Below, one piece after another: positions 17,228 to 25,253 of a stretch of DNA of 42,349 nt; the stretch's first letter is position 1; every line of letters begins with the position of its first letter. The notes under the pieces are model-generated. The model had not been told where the DNA came from and did no database searches. It saw nothing but the letters and a program-made list of their open reading frames with translations. The position numbers and the translations under genes were made by a program. The DNA is from a bacterium (GTDB lineage: Bacteria; Spirochaetota; UBA4802; UBA5550): NCBI GenBank assembly GCA_024224995.1, contig JAAENB010001192.1, forward strand, positions 1-42,349, in the 5' to 3' direction.

Positions 17228-18016
17228 TTACCAGGCAACTTGACAGGTGCTTGAAGCCGTTTTATTGCTACCAGCAATAACATTAGAGCAACTACCGCTG
17301 GAATTATTATATTGACCGCCGGTTACGGTGGCGCAATAATCACCACTTGCATTATTTTCCGCACCTCCTGTAATGGAGGTAATGGTCCCAATGGTAGTGT
17401 TCAGGTGTCCACCGGTTATTGATGTTGCACTTCCCCCAGCGGTGTTTGCTCTGCCTCCGGCCACACTACAATTGTCGCCGCTAGCAATATTTCCCCATCC
17501 GCCACTTACACTGGATTGTCCGCCACTGGCAGTATTTTCATATCCCCCGCTTACACTGGCATAAGAACTCTCAGCAGTATTTAAATGTCCGCCGCTCACA
17601 CTGGAAGAAAGACCGCTTGCAGTATTTAAGTAACCACCGCTCACGCTGGCATAATCAATATTGGCGGTATTTCCCCATCCACCGCTCACATTGGAACCGC
17701 AGCCGCTTGCAGTATTCTTATATCCGCCGCTTACACTTGAGCACTCACCGCTTATTGTACTCCACCATCCAAGAATAAATCCGCCATAAGAAGAATAATT
17801 TTGCTTGGTTCCAAGAACAATATTATGAGAACCGGTGCGAGTATTGCTAAAGTCAGTCACCAGGGTGGAATCACCCGTATTGCGCCGTTCATTATATCCA
17901 ACAATGAGGTTGCCTACTCCTTCAACCACACCTTCGGTTGTGCCTGAACCATTAACGATTTGTATATTCATGCCGGTAAAAGTTATGGTGTCATAACCGT
18001 CACCGTTGTCGCCTCT
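17228..18016 (-). pseudogene. 5'-truncated YadA-head-like repeat protein
   Basis: At least 247 codons of left-handed beta-roll repeats of YadA-head/trimeric-autotransporter type. About eleven units of 15 residues are present, e.g. VSGGYLNTASGLSSS, VSGGYENTASGGQSS and ITGGHLNTTIGTITS. Before them lies an NGSGTTEGVVEGVGNLIVGY cap and a GSHNIVLGTKQNYSSYGGF segment. Recognisable family sequence (GDNGDGYDTITFTG) continues in frame upstream of the first ATG until a TAG at 18017-18019, with no start codon or binding site. The methionine at 17971 is therefore internal. There is no signal peptide and no membrane anchor. A promoter-like block lies directly upstream, suggesting a deletion fused promoter to mid-gene. 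Probably non-functional. Confidence 0.75.
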
Positions 18017-18033
18017 CTAAATATTTCTCTATA

Positions 18034-18089
18034 TGACCATCGCATGGGAATGAATGCTAGGTGTGGAGGAATGAACAACAGTATTTTTT
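18034..18089 (-). promoter_or_regulatory. Promoter/operator remnant with two TTCATTCC sites 21 bp apart
   Basis: Read on the minus strand it begins AAAAAATACTGTTGTTCATTC (18069-18089), carries a second TTCATTCC exactly 21 bp downstream (18047-18054) after CTAGC, then ATAGAGAAA. It matches the region before the 25254 gene through about 60 bases. The -10 box of that relative has no good counterpart here, and the broken coding frame follows at once. Confidence 0.6.
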
Positions 18090-18165
18090 AAAAATCGCTT
18101 TACAAAATAAAATATTCCCCTATTATCGAATACAAATAATCCTGAGAAACAAAAGAGAAACCCCT

Positions 18166-18705
18166 ATGACAAGACCTGAATTAACAAAAGATCTCTCCGC
18201 AGAAGAGTTCATGGCCTGGTACTGGCTCAAAGAAGAGCTTGCATCTTTTTGCAGCGCCCACGGACTGCCCACGGGCGGATCAAAAGAAGCCATAGCCGGA
18301 CGCATCAGGCTCTTCCTGGAAACAGGGGAGATAAAGAAACCCGTGTCAAAGGGCACTCGTCCGAAGGCGGAAATGCCCAAACAGTTTAAGCGGGAAACTG
18401 TTGTCGGAGAAGGGTGGCGCTGTAGTCAGGAGCTGCGGAAGTTTTTTGAGAAAGAGCTTGGCGAGAAGTTCCGCTATGATGGGCCAATGCGGGATTTTAT
18501 AAAAAAAGACGGAATAGGTAAGACCCTGGGAGATGCCATAGCCTTGTGGCACGAAGAGAAAAAAAAACCCCGGGAAGAGAAAGAGATAGCGAAACAGTTT
18601 GAATATAACCGTTTTGTAAGAGAGTTTTTTAAAGAGAATAAGGGCGCGAGCCTGCAGGACGCGATTGCGGCCTGGCGGAAAAAAAGGGATGGGAGAAAAA
18701 AGTAA
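18166..18705 (+). CDS. SAP domain and DUF6434-like protein
   Basis: 179 residues starting at MTRPELTKDLS; a longer reading from 18061 lacks a binding site and crosses the neighbouring promoter remnant. The N-terminus has a SAP-like helix-extended loop-helix (FMAWYWLKEELASFCSAHGL then PTGGSKEAIAGRIRLFLETG, about 12-52), a small fold that usually binds DNA. The rest shows two similar units: CSQELRKFFEKELGEKFRYD...KTLGDAIALWHEEKK and FVREFFKENKGASLQDAIAAWRKK. This is the pattern I associate with DUF6434, from memory. Strongly basic C-terminus. Probable nucleoid or DNA-associated accessory protein; role unknown. Confidence 0.7.
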   Translation: MTRPELTKDLSAEEFMAWYWLKEELASFCSAHGLPTGGSKEAIAGRIRLFLETGEIKKPVSKGTRPKAEMPKQFKRETVVGEGWRCSQELRKFFEKELGEKFRYDGPMRDFIKKDGIGKTLGDAIALWHEEKKKPREEKEIAKQFEYNRFVREFFKENKGASLQDAIAAWRKKRDGRKK

Positions 18706-18780
18706 GGCTGATAAAAAAATGACACCCTCAAAAAAATGGATACTCTGATGATAAAACAAGATTTTACGCAAAAACTCTAT

Positions 18781-18900
18781 GCCCCGGAGGGGCTATGTCA
18801 CGTAGCCCGGGAGTTCACTCCCAGGGCGGCCCATCGCGGAATAGGTTCTTCCTGAGCTGCATCCTCATGAAAGCGCGGTTACTGAAAGCGCGGTTACGCA
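18781..18900. repeat. GC-rich repeat patch with relatives at 14.3 kb
   Basis: GCCCCGGAGGGGCTATGTCA then CGTAGCCCGGGAGTTC is, in reverse complement, similar to 14336-14372 (GAACCCCGGGCTACATGACG and on to GCTGGGGC). A 14-bp direct repeat GAAAGCGCGGTTAC occurs twice in tandem at about 18869-18898. No gene is visible in the 266-base gap. Confidence 0.55.
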
Positions 18901-18971
18901 ACCGCGCCGACCCTTCCCGGACCACCGCGCCTGCCCCAGCCGCTCACCGCTCTTGCGCATCGATTCTGCCT

Positions 18972-19442
18972 TTACATACTATCGATCATAGAGATCGATA
19001 ACAGCTCGCCTTCGTTTTTCGTAACAGCGTTTGGGCAGTCGACCCTGTTGCAAACGCCGATGCAATTGGCGAAATCGGCTTTTTTTGTGTTGAACAGGGC
19101 AATGAGCTCGCCGCCGCAATTGCAGGGAGAGAAGACCGGAAGCGGTTCACCGCACTCGGGACAGCATAAGGAAAGAAGATCATCTTTTTTCAGGTCAATG
19201 TCAATAGAGATTCTGCTTTTTTCACCGAAAATAGGGCTAATGGCAACAAGCCCTTCCAGGGAGTCCAGCTTGACTTTGAGCATAATTCCGGCATGCCCGT
19301 TAAATTGAGCTCTGCTCTTAATAAGACTATGCCCGTTTTGGCAAAAGCATTCTTTAACAGCCAGAACCTTTTCGCTCTTCCCGGCCTCTTTTTTCACCGG
19401 ATCAGGAATAATCATATACCCATCGTGATTGAAAAGTTTCAT
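18972..19442 (-). CDS. Cysteine-rich (zinc-ribbon-like) protein of unknown function
   Basis: 156 residues from the ATG at 19442, which has a strong GGAGGG upstream; a longer reading from 19505 has none. The first ~90 residues are soluble and mixed alpha/beta (MKLFNHDGYMIIPDPVKKEA). The C-terminal part holds clustered cysteines: CCPECGEPLPVFSPCNCGGE (about 102-121) and CIGVCNRVDCPN (about 136-147). These could form one or two zinc ribbons, or a metal or Fe-S site. Proteins with this layout exist as uncharacterised small cytosolic proteins in several anaerobes. It follows a 37-codon exported-peptide frame driven by a good promoter, so the two may share a transcript. Confidence 0.75.
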   Translation of the reverse strand: MKLFNHDGYMIIPDPVKKEAGKSEKVLAVKECFCQNGHSLIKSRAQFNGHAGIMLKVKLDSLEGLVAISPIFGEKSRISIDIDLKKDDLLSLCCPECGEPLPVFSPCNCGGELIALFNTKKADFANCIGVCNRVDCPNAVTKNEGELLSISMIDSM

Positions 19443-19467
19443 ATTGATCCCTCCAAATTTAAAATTT

Positions 19468-19581
19468 TTATCGCCTCTTGCAAATAATAACCGTAAGGTC
19501 ATCATTTATTACGGCAGGTGAAAGAGCCTGCGGAACTGACAGCATAAAAACAATGATTGCCAGGACATAGTGTAAACGCAT
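19468..19581 (-). CDS. Possible 37-residue exported peptide
   Basis: An in-frame ORF of 37 codons: MRLHYVLAIIVFMLSVPQAL, then SPAVINDDLTVIICKRR. It has a classical signal-peptide shape (basic start, hydrophobic core 5-15, small residues near 19-21), followed by a tail of about 16 residues. An AGGAT lies upstream of the ATG, and an excellent promoter (TTGATA-N16-TATACT) places the transcript start about 20 bases before it. It could be a leader peptide, a tiny secreted peptide, or the 5' stub of a broken exported protein. The downstream cysteine-rich gene starts 26 bases after its stop. Confidence 0.4.
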   Translation of the reverse strand: MRLHYVLAIIVFMLSVPQALSPAVINDDLTVIICKRR

Positions 19582-19606
19582 AGATTTATCCTGATTTTTT
19601 ATTAAT

Positions 19607-19634
19607 AGTATATCCTGGTATAAAGATATATCAA
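19607..19634 (-). promoter_or_regulatory. Sigma70-like promoter upstream of the 37-codon ORF
   Basis: Minus strand -35 TTGATA (19629-19634), 16-bp spacer, -10 TATACT (19607-19612), five of six consensus bases in each box. Confidence 0.65.
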
Positions 19635-19764
19635 TAAAAAATTATTGTTTTTTACGGTCTTTTTAAAGGCGGAAGAATCACGAATATCATCAAATTTTTT
19701 TCTTGACTTCCATTCTTTTTTGAAACAGTATCATGTCAATACAGCCAAAGAGAGGGATAATGGA

Positions 19765-20163
19765 ATGAACAAAAAAGAGATCCTGGATGATTATTTAAAA
19801 AAATACAAAGTACCGAATATCATCGTAAAAAAGATTAACATAAAGTCTTTTTTAACTGATAATTTTGCCTATGAAGCTTTCAGGATAGGGAATGCCATAG
19901 GAGATATTATGGATATCCCAATTGAGATAATCTTACTTGAAGAAATAGCGAAAAAACAGGGCCTCATCCTCGACACAACAGAACACGCCGAGCTTCACAC
20001 CAGAGGATCAACAGAAAAAGACCTCGATAAACTAATAAAAGGAGCCCTCCTTTTCGAAAACGTCAGGAACAACAAAAAACGCTACAAACAAGCCCTGAAA
20101 AGCATCACCGACCACATCCGCGAAGAAGTAAAAACAATCATCGAGTCCGTCGCAAGGGGCTAA
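19765..20163 (+). CDS. Small unknown soluble protein
   Basis: 132 residues starting MNKKEILDDYLKKYKVPNII, chosen over an in-frame start 120 bases upstream because a purine-rich AGAGAGGG precedes it and the upstream part includes a -35-like TTGACT (19703-19708). It is rich in Lys, Ile and Glu and predicted mostly helical, with the core segment YEAFRIGNAIGDIMDIPIEI (about 38-57). There is no signal peptide, membrane segment or recognised motif. It converges with the adenylate cyclase gene across a composite repeat copy. Confidence 0.7.
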   Translation: MNKKEILDDYLKKYKVPNIIVKKINIKSFLTDNFAYEAFRIGNAIGDIMDIPIEIILLEEIAKKQGLILDTTEHAELHTRGSTEKDLDKLIKGALLFENVRNNKKRYKQALKSITDHIREEVKTIIESVARG

Positions 20164-20184
20164 GCCATCAACGGACCTTTTCTT

Positions 20185-20218
20185 TACCGATAACCGATCA
20201 CCCGGGCCACCGATTACC
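20185..20218. repeat. Composite dispersed repeat, short copy C
   Basis: CCGATAACCGATCACCCGGGCC followed by ACCGATTACC (quoted in overlapping parts: CCGATAACCGATCACC, CGGGCC, ACCGATTACC). The GGCCCAAAGGGCC core is shortened to GGGCC and the AAGTTT module is missing. It lies between two convergent genes and touches the cyclase stop codon. Confidence 0.65.
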
Positions 20219-21796
20219 TTACTCCTTCTTCCCCGTAACCGAGAAAATAGGAATTGGCCGGGCTTTGCCCTTGACCCGGATGGAATCCAGTTTCTTCCCT
20301 TTGAATTTACCTTTGGTCGCTTCCGACATAATAATCTTTGAGGCAAGGATAGCTCCTTTTTCAGCCTGGGAGCATAAGCGGGCAGCCAGGTTAACGGCAT
20401 CACCAATAGAGGTGTTGTCCATCCGGTCCCGCGCGCCCATACGGCCGTGAACAACGTCGCCAATATTAAGACCAACCCCAACATCAACGGTATGGAGATC
20501 CTGTTTTGTCCGTTCTTCATTAAGGCGGTCAATCGCTTCAATAATTTCAACAGCACAGCTGAGCGCGTCATCGGCACGGTTCTCATCGCTGAAAACGGCC
20601 ATAACTTCATCACCAACAAATTTGTCGATATCACCATTATTTTTGATAATAATCTGGGCCTGGAGATCGAGATATTCATTTAAGATACTCACAACCTCTT
20701 CCGGTTCCATGTTTTCCGACATGGCAGTAAAACCCCGGATATCCGAAAAGAGGAAGGCCAGGTTTTCCCGGGAACCGCCAAGGCCGATATCCCCGGATTT
20801 TGATTTTTCTTTAATCATAGAGACTGTAGAACCGGAAACGAATTTTTGCATTTGCAGCTTTTCTCTCAGGTGGGTAATCATATTATTATATTCTTCGCTC
20901 AGGTCGCCAAGTTCGTCGTGTCTCAGGATATTCAGCTCAATGCTTAAATCACCGTCACGGACACTTTTCATGCCATTGGAAAGAGTAAGAATGGGCTGCA
21001 CCATACTGGTTGCCGTAAACAGGGAAATGGCAATGCCAATAAGAAGCATAATAATACCCAGGATCATAATATAGGTTTTTATTGTTTCAACAGGCCCTAA
21101 AATTGACTCTTTAGTAAAAGCAACTTCAATAACGCCAACAATGGCTTCATCTTTAGTACCGGCAAAAAACTTAAAAGGCATGCGGTATTGAAAACAGGGT
21201 ATTTTTACCGTAGCTTTTTTATCTTTTTTATTTTTTGGGTCTTTCCTGCGAAGAACAACTTCCTTTTTTTCAAATTTCTCAACCAGTTTTATCTCTTTTA
21301 CGATCGCTTTGGAGACCCGTTTACCCTGTTTATTGTATTTGCTGCGGGTATCGATATGGGCAGCATATAAGACCTTTTTATCGGACTTCTTTTTTTTGAA
21401 AGTAAAACCTTTCACGTCGTAAATGGAAACATACTCAAGGCCGTCAATTTTGCTTTTCGACAGGCGTTTAATAAAATCCTGTAAAATAATTGAACGCTTA
21501 TAGGTTTTTTCACCGGTTAATATCTCTTCAGTCGCGGAAATATTACTCGCGATAGTGCGGCATAATTTATCGTTAGACTCAAGAAGAGCGTTTATCGACA
21601 TCATGGTGAAAATAAGGCTAAAAAGCAGAACGATAATTAATATAACCGAGGAAATAACAATTGCCCATTTGAATTTTATACCCCCGGCTCGCGTCAGCTT
21701 ATTCAACACAGGAATTTTTTCCACTGCGTGATAAAAAACCAGGCCTATTTTAACAAAAAAATCTTTAATCGCGGCGAAAATATCTTTTGCGGACAT
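20219..21796 (-). CDS. Membrane-bound class III adenylate cyclase with HAMP domain
   Basis: 525 residues. TM1 is about 42-66. An extracytoplasmic sensor region of roughly 170 residues follows, Lys-rich and of unclassified CHASE/Cache-like size. TM2 is about 242-264, then HAMP (about 265-317) and a class III catalytic domain (about 345-500). Metal-binding aspartates D352 (FSDIRGFT) and D396 (FVGDEVMA) are present, as are K392, D460 (RMDNTSIGD) and the transition-state N469/R473 (NLAARL). The enzyme therefore looks active and specific for ATP, making cAMP. It starts 39 bases after the CCA/poly(A) polymerase gene on the same strand and may be co-transcribed. Confidence 0.92.
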   Translation of the reverse strand: MSAKDIFAAIKDFFVKIGLVFYHAVEKIPVLNKLTRAGGIKFKWAIVISSVILIIVLLFSLIFTMMSINALLESNDKLCRTIASNISATEEILTGEKTYKRSIILQDFIKRLSKSKIDGLEYVSIYDVKGFTFKKKKSDKKVLYAAHIDTRSKYNKQGKRVSKAIVKEIKLVEKFEKKEVVLRRKDPKNKKDKKATVKIPCFQYRMPFKFFAGTKDEAIVGVIEVAFTKESILGPVETIKTYIMILGIIMLLIGIAISLFTATSMVQPILTLSNGMKSVRDGDLSIELNILRHDELGDLSEEYNNMITHLREKLQMQKFVSGSTVSMIKEKSKSGDIGLGGSRENLAFLFSDIRGFTAMSENMEPEEVVSILNEYLDLQAQIIIKNNGDIDKFVGDEVMAVFSDENRADDALSCAVEIIEAIDRLNEERTKQDLHTVDVGVGLNIGDVVHGRMGARDRMDNTSIGDAVNLAARLCSQAEKGAILASKIIMSEATKGKFKGKKLDSIRVKGKARPIPIFSVTGKKE

Positions 21797-21835
21797 AATG
21801 CTTTTCCTCCAAACTGTTTCTGTTGATTCCTTCCT

Positions 21836-23239
21836 CTATCCCCCTGAGGGGGCAGTATTGGAATTATCAAGAATCTCTTTTGCTTTGGCAAGCAAAATTT
21901 CACTGGTATTGATTTCCGGTTCATCCAGGACCATTTCCAGGAGTTCATTTAAAATTTTACCGATAATTCTACCCGGTTGAAGCTTGAAGGAATCCATAAG
22001 GATGTTGCCGTCAATATTAAGGTCTTTCACAGTAATGGCATTCTCTTCTTCAATGACCTTTTCCACTCTTCTTACCAGTTTTTTAATGGGAGCGGGAATA
22101 CCTTCGCGGGAACCGTTCCCCACCCTGTCGGCCTGTCTGAGCTGAAAAAGGGATTCCATATTCTCAACACCAACTTTTCTCATAAAACGCCGAACAGCAC
22201 CGTCGGTCCAGTCATCAGTATAATGGAACATATGGTTAATAACCAGGTTATTGACCCTGGCAATCTCATCATTCGAGAATTTGAGCCGTTTCATGAGCCG
22301 CCGCACCTGTTTGGCACCGATCACTTCATGATTGTAAAAGGTATGGTCTCCGTCTTTGCCCACTCTCCTGGAAGCAACTTTTCCAATATCATGGAGCAGC
22401 GCGGCAAGCCGAATAAGCGGGTCATCCTTAGGCCCGGCATCACAGGAATAAACACTGTGATAATAGACGTCATGAACATGAAATCTATTCTGGTCAACTT
22501 CATAGCAGGCAGCCAGCTCCGGAAGAGACAGGTCCAGAAGCCCTGATTTTCTCATATATTCAAGGCCGATAGAAGGCCGCACAGTATCCATCATCTTCAT
22601 GATTTCATCCCGGACCCGTTCAACAGAAACCTGCCCCGCAATATGAAGGGTTTTTGAAATTTCCGCAAAAGTCTTTTCTTCAATTTCAAATTCCAGTTTT
22701 GAGGCAAAGCGGCAGGCCCGGTAGCTTCGAAGCCCGTCTTCACTAAACCGGTCTAAAGGGTTACCAATAGTGCGGATTATTTTGTTTTCAAGGTCTTTGA
22801 GGCCGCCAACATGATCAACGATCTTCTCGTTAATAATATCATAGGCCAGGCCATTGATGGTAAAATCGCGCCGGGCAACATCTTCTTCAAGAGTATTGGA
22901 AAAAGAGACCGATTCAGGGCGTCTGCCGTCGATATATTTACCGTCCGCTCTATAGGTGGTTACTTCAAAAGGAATACTTTCAATAAGAACAGTAACAGTA
23001 CCGTGCTTTATACCGGTAGGGATAACCTTTTTAAAGAGTTTCATAACCTCATTGGGAGTGGCGTTTGTAGCGAAATCATAGTCATAAATGTCCTGACCAA
23101 GCACAAGATCGCGAACCGAACCGCCAACAAGATAGCATTCATATCCATTTTCATTAAACTTTTTCGCGATTTTGTGTATGGTATCCTTAATATCGGTTGG
23201 GATTTTTATACCCGGTTTAATTGTTTTAATTGATTCCAT
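21836..23239 (-). CDS. CCA-adding enzyme / poly(A) polymerase family nucleotidyltransferase with HD domain
   Basis: 467 residues from MESIKTIKPG (an alternative ATG lies six codons upstream). A longer reading from 23344 would translate through the predicted promoter, so it is rejected. The class II nucleotidyltransferase head is clear: YLVGGSVRDLVLGQDIYDYD then FAT, with the GG(S)VRD and DxD motifs, then RRDFTINGLAYD, the tRNA NucTransf_2 segment PLDRFSEDGLRSYRACRFAS, and an HD metal site LAALLHDIGK (about 260-269). It adds CCA to tRNA 3' ends or A-tails to RNA; sequence alone does not separate the two. All four tRNA-like features in this window lack encoded CCA, so a CCA-adding enzyme is needed. 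The last codons overlap a CCCCCTGAGGGGG palindrome. Confidence 0.88.
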   Translation of the reverse strand: MESIKTIKPGIKIPTDIKDTIHKIAKKFNENGYECYLVGGSVRDLVLGQDIYDYDFATNATPNEVMKLFKKVIPTGIKHGTVTVLIESIPFEVTTYRADGKYIDGRRPESVSFSNTLEEDVARRDFTINGLAYDIINEKIVDHVGGLKDLENKIIRTIGNPLDRFSEDGLRSYRACRFASKLEFEIEEKTFAEISKTLHIAGQVSVERVRDEIMKMMDTVRPSIGLEYMRKSGLLDLSLPELAACYEVDQNRFHVHDVYYHSVYSCDAGPKDDPLIRLAALLHDIGKVASRRVGKDGDHTFYNHEVIGAKQVRRLMKRLKFSNDEIARVNNLVINHMFHYTDDWTDGAVRRFMRKVGVENMESLFQLRQADRVGNGSREGIPAPIKKLVRRVEKVIEEENAITVKDLNIDGNILMDSFKLQPGRIIGKILNELLEMVLDEPEINTSEILLAKAKEILDNSNTAPSGG

Positions 23240-23272
23240 TAATTGTAACCTGTTCATAATTTGAAATATTAG

Positions 23273-23302
23273 ACAGTACAAAATTGGATAGAAATTTGTC
23301 AA
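23273..23302 (-). promoter_or_regulatory. Promoter of the CCA/poly(A) polymerase gene
   Basis: Minus strand -35 TTGACA (23297-23302), 18-bp spacer, -10 TACTGT (23273-23278). It lies inside the N-terminal extension that a longer reading would give, and so supports the shorter protein. Confidence 0.5.
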
Positions 23303-23431
23303 TGAGTAAATTTTTTTAATAAAAAGGGTGAATTTTTGTAACAAATCACTCCGGAGAGTCTCTTATTGAGCATTAAGCAAAAGTGATGTAGTGGTTAAAA
23401 TTTTTTTTCATGATTCACCTTCATAAAAAAA

Positions 23432-23454
23432 GGCCGCGCTTTTAAAGCGCGGCC
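23432..23454 (-). terminator. Strong terminator after the five-repeat lipoprotein
   Basis: Eleven-bp stem GGCCGCGCTTT / AAAGCGCGGCC with a one-base loop. On the minus strand it is followed by seven T residues; it lies 29 bases past the stop at 23483. Confidence 0.9.
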
Positions 23455-23482
23455 TTTTCATTTGTTCATAGATACTGAACAA

Positions 23483-24931
23483 TTATTGACGAATGTAAAT
23501 TGAATCCTCTTTACTGATAATATTCCCGGCATAGTCCCTGAATTCGGCTAATAAAGTCTTATTCTGACCATGAAATTGCGTGAGACCAAACATTTTTGTT
23601 GAAGAATAATCTTGCCAACCCTCCCAGCCGGAGTCCGTATCCTTGAAACGCATTGTTATAGCGCCGGGTACATTTATCGTTAAAATTACCGAATATGAAT
23701 CTGCATAATAATCATCGTTGTTTATAACGAATGAGCATTCGCTTGCATCAGTAAAGGGGACTGTGGTGCTTTTTTCAAAAGTATTTCTCCGGGAATCGGT
23801 AAATTGCACGTATACTGTTTTGACACCGGACCCAACGGGTAGTACCCAGTTTTTTGATGAGGAGCAGCTCTCCCAGGCAGGCCAGCTTAACCCGTCATTA
23901 CAGAAGCGCATGTGACTGGCTCCGGGCGAGGTTACATCAATAACAACGGAACGTGAGAACCTGATGGATTCATTGTTCTTAATTTCAATTGAACAACTCT
24001 CTTTATCATTAAGGGTTACTGTATCACTTAACAATAAATCATTTCCTTCAGAATCATAAAATTCTCCGTATACAGTTCTTTCTCCAAAACCAAAGCTCAA
24101 GTCCCAATTTTTGTTTGAGTCGTAGCCTTCCGGATTTAACCAGGAAATCCCGTCATCCCTGAGACGCATATTTACTGCTCCCGGAACATCCATACCTATA
24201 ATTACGGATTGTGAGAAGGTGCCGGAGATGTCATTATTTATTATAAACTTGCATGAAGAGCTGTCAACAAGAGTAATGGAACAATTTTCCCTGGTAATAG
24301 AACCGGAGGAGTCACGGAGCTCCACGTATACGGTTTTAGCACCGGGGCCGATTTCCAATGCCCAGGGTTTTTTTTGAGAATACGTTTCCCAGTCCTCATT
24401 CCATTTGTTCACGTCATTACTGAATCGCATCTCACTTGTTCCCGGTAAGTTAAGTTTTAAAGTAACAGTACTTGAAAAAGTATAATCAGAGCCGCTATTT
24501 ACCAGGAACTGAGCCTCCTGCAAATCCTCAAAAATAATAGAGTCTTTGAATTTTGCAACATTTCCCGCAGCGTCACGAAATTGTCCGTATACGGTCCTTG
24601 TGCCAGGTTCATTTTCCAACGGCCATTCTTTTTTAGTATCCGAGAGTTCTTCCCAGTCCGTCCAGGCCAACTGGTCATTGCTAAAGCGCATCTGAACAGC
24701 CTCACGAACATCGATTTTTAAGGTAACAGACCTGGAATAGGTGCTATCCAGACCGTAGTTAATAACAAATCCGCCAGTAGGGGGCTCAGTATCAACATCG
24801 TCGTTGAAAGTTTCATCCCCGCAGCCCAGACCATAGACGCAAAGGGATAAAATCAGGATAATGCCGGAAAAACTCCGGTTATAATTACCTGCTTTTTTAG
24901 AGTTTTGTAGAAACTGTTTAATTTTTTTCAT
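23483..24931 (-). CDS. Lipoprotein with five Ig-like tandem repeats
   Basis: 482 residues from MKKIKQFLQN, preceded by AAAGGAGAAAGG; a longer reading upstream has no site. The hydrophobic stretch SGIILILSLCVYGL ends in the lipobox LGC, after which comes an acidic, Pro-rich spacer. The rest is five repeats of about 80-85 residues. Each has the order SVxLxIDVxxAxxMRFSND, a W-x-x-W-E/D pair, then K-x-W-x-L, then G-x-R/K-TVY-x-x-F/L-R/D-D. Examples are AVQMRFSNDQLAWTDWE and GAKTVYVELRDSSGSI. The pattern matches Ig/FN3-like surface adhesin modules whose precise family I do not identify. Likely surface lipoprotein; the well-kept repeats suggest duplication by recombination. Confidence 0.85.
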   Translation of the reverse strand: MKKIKQFLQNSKKAGNYNRSFSGIILILSLCVYGLGCGDETFNDDVDTEPPTGGFVINYGLDSTYSRSVTLKIDVREAVQMRFSNDQLAWTDWEELSDTKKEWPLENEPGTRTVYGQFRDAAGNVAKFKDSIIFEDLQEAQFLVNSGSDYTFSSTVTLKLNLPGTSEMRFSNDVNKWNEDWETYSQKKPWALEIGPGAKTVYVELRDSSGSITRENCSITLVDSSSCKFIINNDISGTFSQSVIIGMDVPGAVNMRLRDDGISWLNPEGYDSNKNWDLSFGFGERTVYGEFYDSEGNDLLLSDTVTLNDKESCSIEIKNNESIRFSRSVVIDVTSPGASHMRFCNDGLSWPAWESCSSSKNWVLPVGSGVKTVYVQFTDSRRNTFEKSTTVPFTDASECSFVINNDDYYADSYSVILTINVPGAITMRFKDTDSGWEGWQDYSSTKMFGLTQFHGQNKTLLAEFRDYAGNIISKEDSIYIRQ

Positions 24932-25130
24932 TCGAATCCTTTCTCCTTTTATTATATATTGATAAAAATAATTTATCTGGTGGAGGGTGTAAAAAATAAA
25001 GTAGCTACAACTATAGTATAAGTATGGTTTTCTCAGGAAAAAGGGTAAATTTTTTAGAGTATTTTCGAAAATAATGCTAACAAAAATCATTTTTTTGTCT
25101 ACTTATTTGGTTTTAAAAAAAAATACTGTT

Positions 25131-25196
25131 GTTCATTCCCTCTCAGCTAGCGTTCATTCCCTCTCTATTGTCGCATAGAGAAAAATAGACTATATT
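25131..25196 (+). promoter_or_regulatory. Promoter with two upstream GTTCATTCCCTCTC direct repeats
   Basis: Direct repeats at 25131-25144 and 25152-25165 (period 21 bp), then -35 TTGTCG (25168-25173), 17-bp spacer, -10 TATATT (25191-25196). The sites would centre near -65 and -44, an activator geometry of two helical turns. A diverged relative lies before the YadA-like pseudogene with identical 21-bp spacing. Elsewhere in the 322-base gap (24932-25253) only AT-rich sequence is seen. Confidence 0.7.
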
Positions 25197-25253
25197 ATAC
25201 AGGAGAGAAGATAAGAGAACAAAACCCATGATAAAAACATAGGAGTACTAAAC

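Noticed and set aside
18061..18165. N-terminal extension of the SAP/DUF6434 protein
   Set aside because: No ribosome-binding site, and it overlaps the promoter remnant of the divergent pseudogene.
20032..20679. 215-codon minus-strand frame overlapping the cyclase 3' end
   Set aside because: Out of frame with the cyclase catalytic domain and crossing the intergenic repeat; not conserved-looking.
23240..23344. Longer N-terminus for the CCA/poly(A) polymerase
   Set aside because: Contains the predicted -35/-10 boxes and no homologous sequence.
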